From: Lonicera japonica
Taxonomy: Eukaryota > Streptophyta > Magnoliopsida > Dipsacales > Caprifoliaceae
Direction: 5' to 3'
Length of the DNA: 64,000 nt
Assembly (NCBI GenBank): GCA_021464415.1
Contig: CM038465.1
Coordinates: 81,378,919-81,442,918, forward strand
Under the pieces are notes generated by a model that worked only from the letters and a program-made list of their open reading frames with translations, was not told the DNA's origin and searched no databases. The stretch's first letter is position 1. Every line of letters begins with the position of its first letter. Of this stretch, positions 1 through 10,511 are shown piece by piece. Made by a program: the position numbers and the translations under genes.

Positions 1-2156
1 CCATTTTTCTTTTCAACTTCACCAATGCTTCTGTTTAGAAGTGGGTATATATACATATCACCTCTCTCTTTATATATATACATACATATATATATATATA
101 TATGTATATGTATGTATGTGTACATTTTCATATTCTTTGAGATTTGAAATATTTTTATGTATTTCAATTTATTTTTTCCCTTTAGTGCATTCTTGCCATT
201 GAAGAATGGGGCCCTTCAATTGAACCCCATTTTGAAGATTGCTTGCATAATTTTATTGATATTTTAAATAAATTTCATTAATGGGCATAAACACCAAAAT
301 CGGCACTCTCTGCCTTTCACAAGAATCATAATGTTTATTAACTTTTTTTTCGTTTCTTTTATTAAGAAATAGTAGCGGGTTTTATAGAACCTTTGGTAAG
401 AAAAAATTCCATCATCATTTGGAAAGCTTGGGTTGTAGAGGTTGATGCTAGAGAATTCGTGCATCATTGAACTAAACATTATTCATCATAAAATCTAAAC
501 ATAAAAAGTCCTGAGTATAAAAAATCTATGTGGTCCTTTCAAATCTTATAAATTCTAATGATATAATCTTTAAAATCCAAACATAAAAAATCCCGAGTAT
601 AAAAAATCTTTTAAAAAAAATCTTATAAGTCATTACATTCTTAAATAGTCTTTTAAAATCCACTAGACTAAATTATCCATAAACAATCTTTTAAAATCTC
701 AATTGAATACACCCCCTAACTCAATATTATATAAAATTTACACATAATATAAATTTTCTATTGCTCCAACGATTATGTAAAATCAATGCTAATGAAGCTT
801 TTGTGTATAATTGATGTATATTTTGCACATTCAATTTATACTGTCAAATAAGATTCTATCTCCTCATTAACTCAATCACACCACTCACATTCTCTCTTCA
901 TCCACTCATTCTCTATCCTCATTTGTGTAGTTTCTTATTTTTTAGATGGCTATTTTTTATTACACATAAGTATTAATATTGGCTATTGGAGAGTAAATAG
1001 GTATGTGTAAAACTCACTTGCCATTTAAGATTTACACAATAATTTTACACAGCCTTATTAGAGATGTTCTTAAATATATTTCACATGTTGATTTTGTGTA
1101 CCATAAGTTGATTAGCATTATCATTTCAACTATTACAATTATTTAATTTGAAAATTATTTACGTGTCATTTGAGAACACTACTTAAATATAAAAACTTAA
1201 AGTTGTTTGTTAAAAAAAAGTGTAATGCCCAAAAGGTTCAAACCCTTAACCAAAATTTCCCTTATAAAAACTTATGAAAGTTTTTTTCTTTCTCTTATGC
1301 GAAACTTGAGAAAATATTTTTATTATTGCAATTTACTCTCATAATAAAACCACCAAAACAAAAATAGTCATAAAGGGGGGGGGGGGGGGGGAGGCAGCAG
1401 CACAATTGAATAAAACTAGGGCTTTATGGTACAATTATTTTAGAGGGGAGGGGATTGATGAAAACCTGTTGAATGAACAAGGAAAAGACAGAAGAGAGAG
1501 GATGTTGACAAAAAGAGGTGTTGAATTTTCATTCTCTGTTGAACCATATGCAACTTAGTTTCTGATGGAGAGAGAAGTGAAGGAGGCTATATGTTTTAAT
1601 TGCATTTGTATACGTGGGTTTTGAATTATATACAAATAGCATAAAGCAAGTGTGGGGATCAATCTGAGCTTGGTTTAGATTTGGTTTAAAGCAACAATAT
1701 ATTATAACATTCGTTGTTTGGAGTGCAGGCATGTGTAGATATGTACTTTTTTTTCTTGAAAAGTGTTATGTTGAAGTAGCCATTGTGAGGGCAAGATTCC
1801 AAAGTGCAAAATTAAATTAATGCATGTTTGATATTAGCATTACAAAATTGTTTAAAAACATACTCACTTTTTATTCTGTCGTTGGACCGAGTGAGGATTG
1901 TTTCGCCTGTGTTACTAAAGGAGACCAAAAAAACTAAGCGAAAGCACCCACCATGCCATAATATAGGTTACTTGTATCCAACTTTTCTTATGCAGAGTAC
2001 CGGTTGATATAACTGTGTGTTACTGTCATAAGTACGGAAAAAAAGAAAATCTAAGAATAAAGAGTCCACTTTTAAGATAAATGGTAAATATTTTGTTTCA
2101 TTTATGATTGAGAATGTCTCAAATAATTAACACAAATAGACAAAGGGAATTATAGA
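1..2156. other. Intergenic, AT-rich, no gene seen
   Basis: No convincing coding region is visible. It holds a TA-rich simple repeat (about 71-115), a short direct repeat of a motif like 'aacataaaaa(a)tcc(t/c)gagtataaaaaatct' (about 498-620), and an uninterrupted run of 17 G at 1375-1391. About 753-1073 resembles the MITE at 49370 (the motif TTTACAC and an 'AGAGATGTTCT' end) but lacks a clear duplication. ORFs here are short and low in complexity. Confidence 0.6.
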
Positions 2157-2161
2157 GAAGG

Positions 2162-2918
2162 TGTTGGAGCATTTGTGTATTTAAGAAAAAACCAAGATAA
2201 GGAGTTTAATATTTTTTCAAGTCCCACATAGGAAAAAGAAAAAACCTTTGATGGATTTTTATAAGGGACTTTTTTGGTTAAGGGCTTGAGCCCTTTGGGC
2301 ATTACATTTTTGTATTATTGGGTGAGGACTTGGATGAATGTGATTCTCTAAACGCGCGCCGACCGACCCGGTCCGGGCTTTGGGCTTGTTTTGTGTAAAG
2401 TATAATCTTTTTATACAAAATAGTTTTAGAAAATTTTATTTTATAAAATAAATAAAATTTATTTTTGAATTGAAGCAGTGATAACCACTTCCTAAAATGC
2501 TCCCACGATTTCCTCAACGTTGGCGGAATTCCCTCAACGTATTTTTGTTTCTATACAATTTTTTTTTCTTTAATTATCGAATCAAAATTTTTTTAATCAC
2601 TTATCATCTTCACAAAACAACAAACGGGAAAAAAAATGAATCCTAAAAAAATTTCGATCCTCCGGCGGTAAAAGGTTTATCGATTCCAAGCATCTATTTA
2701 AGGGTTTTTGTCGAATGATCAATAATAGTGCACGTCGATCGTACAAGAGAGTATCTAGGCTATTTCATCCTGGGGACGTCGTGGCAAAAACAGAACTGCT
2801 AGCACAATTTCAGGCAGAGCCTCGAAACATCTTAAAAAGAGCGACTTAGTCTGCGACTCAACCCAGTGTACTCTCTTCCTTTCTTTCATTTTCGTTTCTG
2901 TAGTTCTTATTTTCAACA
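2162..2918. mobile_element. Probable solo LTR
   Basis: The segment begins TGTTG and ends CAACA, a perfect 5-bp terminal inversion of the TG..CA kind. It contains 'AAGTCCCACATAGG' and a GC-rich block near 2340-2380, features common in plant LTRs. The flanks are GAAGG (2157-2161) and GGAGG (2919-2923), one mismatch from a 5-bp target duplication. No gag-pol coding lies beside it, so a solo LTR is the simplest reading. Orientation is unresolved, and another repeat type remains possible because the duplication is imperfect. Confidence 0.45.
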
Positions 2919-2923
2919 GGAGG

Positions 2924-3910
2924 TTTAATCATTTATGTGGTAAGGCATACTCTTCCTCTGTGAAAGAGTTCTAAGAGTATTTATAGATGGTACTAGTATG
3001 GAGCAGAACTTTGGTTACAAAGGAGTTAGTATTTCATGTTTGTCTAACTAGTACAATGGGTGTTGAGTATTTCCCCTTATAGAACAATTGTTATTTAAGT
3101 TTATGAGCTCTAGTATGTTTATCAGGCTTGTAAAATACAAGTAGAAAAATATGTAAAATGAGAAAATCTCTTTTTGTTTTAGTTTTTGCTTGAGTATGTG
3201 TATTCAATGCTTAGTATTTCGATTGTTGTGATGGAATAAATGTTCTGTATATGTATACGGGGAAATAGCATGTCTGAGAAATTAGCGTGGTTAGTCCGGA
3301 GCTCCTTTATCATTGTGGTGGTTAGTTAAGCATGTCCACTTTCGATCTTGCTTATTCTATTTATCCTGAGCATTAAATGCAGTTGGTAGGCATTTTATGT
3401 GGTGGAGGTGGCATGTACATCCATTTCTGTCTCATCGCCCGGTCGCCCGTGCTTCATTTACCTACTCTGAAATAGTCGTGTTTAGAGTTGTTTTTAACTT
3501 GCCAGCATAGGTTTGCATGGCCAAGTCATAAGGGACCTCCTAGTCTTTTTAAGCAGGACTCATTTAGGAATTTGAAAGAGGTCTATGCTCAAATGAGATA
3601 TCTTGTTATGTCACGATGCGCGTCCACATGGACTACCACTTGTCCTCTTTGTTTATCCAAATGAGATAAATTAATATTTTAATCTATCAATAATAAAGAT
3701 TATTCACATTATTAAGTGTAGTGAACTTAGAACTATTCATTTCATTTGAAAGATAAATCAAACATAAAAATAGAGATAGATTATGAGTTTGAAACTTAGT
3801 AAACAAGTTTCACCTAGTATCATTTTGTCAACCATGTGGAGAGGTAATTTCCGATCTCTAAATCCTCATGTATCATTTTCTAATAGATTTTGCTAATAAA
3901 ATAAAAATGA
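2924..3910. other. Intergenic, nothing recognised
   Basis: No ORF of note, no RNA gene and no paired terminal repeats were seen. It is less AT-rich near 3290-3660 than its surroundings and could be an old transposon remnant, but nothing identifies it. Confidence 0.5.
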
Positions 3911-3913
3911 TTA

Positions 3914-4225
3914 GGATCCGTTTGATAATAAAATAAAAAATAGTAACAAAAATAATATATTTTTGTGAGAAGTTGGAAAATAAGTTAAAGATGTGGTGAG
4001 ATTAACGCTTATTATTTTACTTCTTTCATGATCTATTTTTTTTTCTTTCGGTGGTGGCGAATAATTTTTTTACACAAAATATAAAAGGTGATGGAAGACA
4101 AAATATATTTACAAAAATGAGCATGAGATTAAGTATCTCACATTTATTTCTAAACTTATTTTTCATTTACTTATTCAAATTAATTATTTTTCTTATAACT
4201 TTTCACATTTTTATGGAACGGGGTC
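3914..4225. mobile_element. PIF/Harbinger-like MITE
   Basis: The left end reads GGATCCGTTTGATAA and the inverted right end GACCCCGTTCCATAA. Both are flanked by TTA (3911-3913 and 4226-4228), the 3-bp target typical of PIF/Harbinger elements. It is 312 bp long with no transposase coding. The interior resembles the element at about 16193-16470 ('TTTTGTGAGAAGTT'). Confidence 0.6.
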
Positions 4226-4659
4226 TTAAATTATGGTTAAAATTTGATAAATGAACTAATCTATACTATATAAAAAATTATGAATAACTTAAGTATGTTT
4301 TTCTCTTTTTTGTAGTGAAAATATACCTTTGATTTTAAACACAAAATTTTAAGATTTACATAAATAATAATAATAATATAACTCCATATATTTTTATATT
4401 AGTATTCTAAATAAATTTAAACTCTACTTTATTTGGTTAAACTTATTAAATAAGTTAGAATTATATTAGTATTTCAAATAGTGTATAACTCTATATATTT
4501 TTATATCAGTACAAATATTTTAAATAAATTTAACTTATACTTTATTTGATTAAAATAATCATATAAGTTAGAGTTTGTATTAAATTAGGTGTTTTTCAAA
4601 ACTCACCTCAAAAGTAATTATATTTAATAAACTATATTAAAACTATAAAACTTTTAATA

Positions 4660-6128
4660 TCTATATTATAAAGGGTGATGTTATTTACGCCCCCCAAATC
4701 TGTATCAAACACCCCCTTTAAAATTTAACTAAAAACACATTTTAACACCCCCTTATCTGTCACAAACACCCCCTCCATTGCCTAATTTTAGGTGAGTACA
4801 TAGCAACACACTCTCTTTATGTAAGTCGAGTTTATATAAGTGAACTCACATCTCGTTAGGCAGGTCTTATTTGAAAAACATTCCAATAATTAATTGTTTG
4901 ACGTTCGGCGAGTTATTACAAACAAACTCTCTACAAGTGGGATAAGTGTGTGCACCTACACTCATATCTCATTAGGTGAGTCTTAGGGGGTGTTAGTGAT
5001 TATAAATTTACTTTTAGGGGGTGTTTGTAACAAGTGGGGTGTTTGTGACAGAAATGATGGGTGTAAATAACACCGCCCATTATAAAACACTATTTTTGAC
5101 CAATTTTTTTTTTCAAAAAGTATAAGGATCTAATGGTTAAAAATATACATGTTATGGTGTGCATTACTTCTACACCATTAAATAAGTTTTATATACAGAT
5201 CAATATATATCATCCAATTTAAAACACATACTCACAATAATAATATACGTACAATAAACTCTTACACACCAATAATTTTGTCTACATTAAAAATAATAAA
5301 TTCAAAATTTAATAAAAATTTAATATTTAAAATATACTAATCTAGATCAATTAAACAAGATCTATCATGACTATAGAATTATGTAAAAAAAAATTAAAAA
5401 AATTATTGAGTAACATTTAAGGACATACTTTATGTATTCGTACATTATTGATTATCTCAGTACGTCGTTTTTAATAGTTTTTTGGGTACATCAGTCTAAT
5501 TTTTGGACTACCTTCAAATCATATTAATAGAAGTGGTTAAATTATTTTCACATTTGCCTTGAGTTTAATTTGTTAAGACATTAAAAATGCCATTACTTAA
5601 ATTAATAAATTCAAAATTCAATAAAAATATAATACTTAAAATATACTAATATATATCAATTAAACAAGATCCATTATAACTATAAAATTATGTAAAATAA
5701 TTTAAGAAAATTCATTAAGTAATATTTAATGACGTACTTTATGTGTTCGTACATTATTGGTTATCTCAGTACGTCGTTTTTAGGAGTTTTCGCAATACAT
5801 CAGTCCAATTTTTAGACTATTTTCAAATAATAGTAACAAAAGTGGTTGGATTATTTTCATATTTGGTATCGAATTTAATTTGTTAAAAAATTAATTTGCT
5901 GATATCAAAATAAGATCAAAAAAATATGATTAAAAGATTCTTTAAAATGTTTAAAACAAGTTGGTCAAATCCCGTCTATTTTTAGTTTTTTCAGCATTAA
6001 GATATATTGAACATACATTTCGGTCGTGTAAAATGTGTTAATTTTGATTCATCACGCGTTACTCTTTCTTTGTTCCGCTATCAGATTTTATTTATTTTAC
6101 CGTGTAGGATGACACGCGTATACCCTAG
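4660..6128. mobile_element. Non-autonomous Helitron, copy 1
   Basis: The 5' end TCTATATTATAAA and the 3' end TATACCCTAG (CTRR type) are those of a Helitron. A stem of CGTGT (6101-6105) with ACACG (6112-6116) sits just upstream of the 3' CTAG. The preceding base is A and the following base T, as expected for insertion between A and T. The interior (about 5087-6128) is clearly similar to 57597-58793, the second copy. No Rep/helicase coding is present. A MITE is nested 13 bp from the 5' end. Another Helitron-like 5' end (TCTATACTATATAAA) occurs at 4260 without a matching 3' end. Confidence 0.75.
4673..5078. mobile_element. TIR MITE with 8-bp duplication, inside Helitron
   Basis: The left terminus GGGTGATGTTATTTACGCCC and the inverted right terminus GGGCGGTGTTATTTACACCC form the terminal inverted repeat. 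The flanks ATTATAAA (4665-4672) and ATTATAAA (5079-5086) are a perfect 8-bp duplication. The uninterrupted site is visible in Helitron copy 2 at about 57584-57600, where the Helitron sequence runs on without the insert. Eight bases fit hAT-like transposition, but the termini are not diagnostic. It has no coding capacity. Confidence 0.8.
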
Positions 6129-6640
6129 TTAACTTTTATTTTATCAAGTTATATAATCTATTATTTATATAAGTGTTATATTATTTTGTAATATTCTGCA
6201 TAATAATCCACACATATTTAATAGAATTAACTATCCACCCATTCTAAAATTTTATAAAAAATATATTACTCTTATATATCTTATCAATTTTTATCATATA
6301 TTTATAACATTTCTATATAGTTGACCAATTTTATAAATTTCTTATAATTATTAATTAAATTTTATATTTTGATATTATATTTCTGTTTATTTATAATTAT
6401 TCAATACGTATTTATTAAAAAAATTAATTAATTATTTTTATTTATTAGGCATTAAAATAAAATGCGTTACAAACACTAGTAAATTCTAAAAGCGAAAACA
6501 TGGAAGTTTATTTGGGAAGGAAATGTGCGAATCTTTTCTTGATCGTAGGTGCAGTTAACAGTTGCTTTCCATGAAAGCTTTTGAACCATTCGATGGTCTC
6601 AGTCTTCAGTCAATACGGTCCCCACTCCAGGTACATGTCC
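6129..6640. other. Intergenic / upstream region of bHLH gene
   Basis: AT-rich with no ORF. The last part, up to about 6640, probably holds the promoter of the bHLH gene. A GA microsatellite at about 6661-6683 probably lies in the leader. No TATA box could be chosen with confidence among the many AT-rich candidates. Confidence 0.4.
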
Positions 6641-6945
6641 ACATGTGTGTCTATGGAGATGGAGGGAGAGAGAGAGAGAGAGGGAAACAGAAAGAATGGT
6701 ACCGGATTCTCCTGACAAAGATTTTCCACCCATGAAGATAATACCAAATTCTGAAATTGGTTACCTTTGTCGTCTCGACATGTTTATTTCTTACCTTTCA
6801 AAGAGCATTGTTAAAAAGGTGACACCAAAGGCTTATTGTTACCTTTCAAAGAGATTGCTAAAAAAAAGGAGAATTGTTTTAGAACAAAGCTTGTAATTAA
6901 AGTGAGGAATATCAAAGAAATAGTATTGTATTATTCACCAGAGGA

Positions 6946-9522
6946 ATGGGAGCTTTGGAAAGATCAATGGAGTGGCTAAGACCCCTTGTCCACTCTAGGG
7001 CTTGGGATTACTGTGTTGTTTGGAAGTTAGGGGACGATCCTTCAAGGTATTATTATTATTAACAGCTCTTACACTAATTAATCTAGTAATCTAATTCTAC
7101 GCACTTTTTTTTTTTTTTTTTTTTTAATCTTTTTCTTCAATTATGAATGAATGAATGATGGGTTAGGTTTATTGAATGGATGGGCTGCTGCTGTAATGGT
7201 AGTAATGGTGAGAATGTGAAAGAGGAAAGTGATGAAGAGCAATGTTTGGTTCCTCTATGCAGGGATGCTTACAGTCAGCATCCTGCGAGGACAAAAGCCT
7301 GTTGCACACTAGCCAAATTTCCTTCATCCATTCCCTTGTATTCTGGGTATTAATATCTTTCTCTCTGTGTTTGTATCTTCTATGTGTTTGACTATGTTAC
7401 TCAAAGAACAAGACCCATGAACATTCTAATATGTGAGACTATTAATAACAGGGTTCATGGAGATGTAGCAATGTCAAACCAACCAAGGTGGCTTTGCCAT
7501 ACCAACACCTCTAATTCAAGTCATTCCCTTGTGGGTATTCAGATTTCTCTCTCCTCTTACAGTCTTATTTATTTGATGCTTGTAGATGTTGCAAAAATTT
7601 CGTACTTTTAGTAATGAGTTTCAAAAATTGTATTACAAATTGATTGATAAGAATCTTTCATAATTTTTGTGCTCTGAAGCAATGGTAGCCTGATGGAAGT
7701 TAAATTCCTTTTTCATGCTAATCAACTTATCATCAGTTGGCCCTAGTATACCAGAGGCTCCAATATGAAATTCTCGTATGAAGTCCCTCATGTACTGGTT
7801 TCACTAAATTACACATACCATTTGACTTGGAAAATTGAAAATTTCTCTTGGCAGGAACTAATTGGAACCCAAGTTATAATTCCAGTTGGCAGTGGTCTTA
7901 TTGAGCTCTTCACTTCAACGCGTGTAAACTTGCTTGGCTCTTTTTGAACAATGATTGAAAAACTTTTCTCAAACTAAAGGAACCTAATTCATTTGAACTT
8001 TCAGGTACCCAAAGATCAAAATCTAATAGAGTACATCAACTCTCAGTATAAAGCTTCCGTGGAACATGAAGCCATGATTGTGCTGAGCTGTACCAATATA
8101 AGAAGGCTCAATGAAAAGCCTCGTGATTTTTCCCCAAATGAATACTCGGACAAATCGCTTCAGTACAAAAATTTTGTTCCTAAGCTACAAAATCTTCTCC
8201 CAGTATCCCATCCCACCACCTATCCAAGCTTTGAAGGTTCATCCCCTGCTTCAACTCTTTCAGATGAACACCCATCATTGAAATCAGGTTCTGCTCCTTT
8301 CTCCCAAGATACTTCACCAACTCAATCAATTGAAAAGCCGAATTGCAATGTGAAAATTTCACCAAAGAGAAGGAGTGAATCTGTTTTGGGGTGTGCCAAT
8401 GGCCCGATAGATCATAAAGATAATAGGAAGGTGAAGCAAAAGACGGAAAGGGAGCAATACCAATCAAAGAATCTCATTACAGAGAGAAACCGCAGGAATA
8501 GAATCAAAGACGGGCTCTTTGCTCTACGTGCTTTAGTCCCCAAGATCACCAAGGTTTCAAATAATCATATTTCTTTTCACATAATAAAAATCAAAACTTA
8601 AGTGCATTTGTATTTACCTTGTCTCTTTGATATACGTTGATTTATATCAGATGGATAGAGCTGCAATACTGGGAGATGCAATTGACTATATAGATGAGTT
8701 GCAAAAGAGCGTGAAGAAATTTGAAGATGAACTTAGGGAAATGTCTGAAGAGGACTCCAACAAGAACAATGCTGAACTAGAGGTCCCTGAGCAAAAAGGC
8801 ACATGCGTAGGCAGTAAACAAATGGAGGTACAGATAGTACACCCAAGCCTTTGTCCTTGATGCTATTCTTCTTTCCGTATCAGGAAATTTGTTTCTTATA
8901 GGAGATATGCCATAGAGTTCATGAGTTTTGGTTCAACTTCTACTAGTCATACCAATAAAAGTTTCATTTGTATCTGCTTTAATTCCTTTTCTTTTTTTTT
9001 TCTCTTGGTTTTAGGTACAAGTGGAAGTAAACCAGATTGGGACAAGATGTTTCTTGCTTAAATTGATTTGCAATCAAAAGCGGGGTGGGTTCACGAGGTT
9101 GATGGAGGCTATAAATTCTTTAGGACTTAAAGTAATTGACGCCAACGTCACCACTTCAAACGGAATGGTCTTGAATGTTCTCAAGGTCGAGGTAAGATTC
9201 AAGAAATTCACAATTCTCCCAAGTTTCCTCTCCTTTCGTGGGATGTAGACTTGGTTATTAATAAGTTAATCACCATACTCAACAAAAGTTTTGATACATG
9301 AACAAAATTGCAATTTTATTATCCCTTATGTTTCAACCTGAAAAGGAACGAGGGATTGTATATCGATTTTTAATTTTTTTTTAATTATTAGTTTTCTTAT
9401 CTTACATTGGCACGGTATTTGTTTCGAAGACTGGCACAAAGGAGGTTGAACCAAAGATTTTGGAAGATACACTGGCAAAGCTTACGGTTAGAGATTTTGG
9501 CAGTGGAGGGGAAGGTCCATGA
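6946..9522 (+). CDS. bHLH transcription factor, bHLH90-like
   Basis: Probable nuclear bHLH transcription factor, read as nine exons: 6946-7046, 7167-7346, 7452-7530, 7755-7775, 7855-7923, 8005-8553, 8651-8827, 9015-9191 and 9430-9522. They join in phase to 481 aa. The N-terminal bHLH-MYC_N-type region carries 'LRPLVHSRAWDYCVVWKLG' and a 'RFIEWMGCCC' motif. The bHLH spans the exon 6/7 junction: basic part 'ITERNRRNRIKDGLFALRA' keeping the E and R that read E-boxes, then 'MDRAAILGDAIDYIDEL'. A C-terminal ACT-like domain follows in exon 8. The third donor (CTT|GTGGGT) is weak; a better-looking donor at 7535 breaks the frame, so the 21-nt exon 4 and this donor are the least certain points. The closest family type I know is Arabidopsis bHLH90. 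No lesion was seen, so the gene looks functional. A GA repeat lies in the likely 5' leader. Confidence 0.82.
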
Positions 9523-9871
9523 GATAGAAAACTGAGAGAATAGGTTAATTCAAGAATGGAATATTGTAAGAGGAAAGCTGAGGGCTCATTCATGTTTGCA
9601 TGTTATTGTTCCATTTATAGTCTTCTTGTAGAGAGATACACAGAATGACTGGCTAACAAACAGGTTCCTTTATCATTGTTAATAGTACTTCTAGCTGTAT
9701 GCATCATCTTGCTTATGCAATAGATTTGGGAAATGACAATGGAAAGTCTCTTATTAATTTGCACACTTTGCTTTTATTAACTAGGAGCTTTACTTTCTGT
9801 AGGTATATTAGTGAGACAAAATATGACTTTTGATATCCTTGTTTTGGCAATTTCAATTTAGTAATTACTAA

Positions 9872-10249
9872 GAGCTCGTTTGGTTGCGTACATTATCTCA
9901 TTTATAATTGTTTCATTATAAATTAATCATTTGTAAATTTTTTTATTTCAACAAAAAATTGTGTGGTGTGATTTTTTGTGCATGAACTTGCATGATATTT
10001 ATAAATTATGTAATTTCATCTATATATTTATGTTTTTTGATTTAATATGTTAGGTATTAACTTAAGCAGAAAATTTCAAGTGCAAACTAGTATGTACAGA
10101 CTGGACTTTTTGCAACAGTTTTTTGTCGTTAAAAACATCTTCCCAATGTTTTGGCGACGAAAAACCGTCACTAAAAAGCCCAGTCCGTACCAGAATTGCA
10201 CTCTTAACTTGAGTTTATAACACTAGTTCAATTTTACAACCAAACGCTC
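9872..10249. mobile_element. MITE with GTTTGGTTG termini
   Basis: The left end GAGCTCGTTTGGTTG and the inverted right end GAGCGTTTGGTTG face each other about 380 bp apart. This is a terminus type common in plant PIF/Harbinger or hAT MITEs. No clean duplication was found. It contains the short foldback at 10079-10203, which looks like a separate nested insertion. Confidence 0.5.
10079..10203. repeat. Short foldback element (125 bp)
   Basis: AGTGCAA at the left and TTGCACT at the right are perfect inverted ends. Inward, GACTGGACTTTTTG pairs with inverted CCAGTC-containing sequence and TTTTTTGTCG with CGACGAAAAA. Transcribed, it would fold as one hairpin. It lies inside the MITE at 9872-10249. 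It could be a tiny MITE or a source of small RNA; the sequence alone cannot say which. Confidence 0.5.
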
Positions 10250-10511
10250 AAATTAGATAATTAACAAATTAAGTTATTTTAAATTGTTCAATTCGTAAGC
10301 AAAAATATAACATTGAAACCCTTTTACTCTATAAGCAAAAAGCTGCCATATACCCTATTATCAAACTCTATATACTATAACTTCTTCATATTTCCATACA
10401 ATGAAGACAACGTACTCCTAAATCCTGTAAGCTATAACCACTTGCTTGCTAATGGTGTGAGAGGGTCGGCCAATACACAAGCCAATACACCAAAACATAC
10501 CTTGACCGAAC

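Noticed and set aside
6645..6896. 83-codon ORF upstream of the bHLH gene
   Set aside because: It begins in a GA repeat and has no family match; it is better read as the 5' leader or upstream DNA of the bHLH gene.
7531..7534. Donor at 7535 (GTATTC) for bHLH exon 3
   Set aside because: It looks stronger than the one at 7531 but leads to a stop in the next exon; the weaker donor keeps the frame through all later exons.
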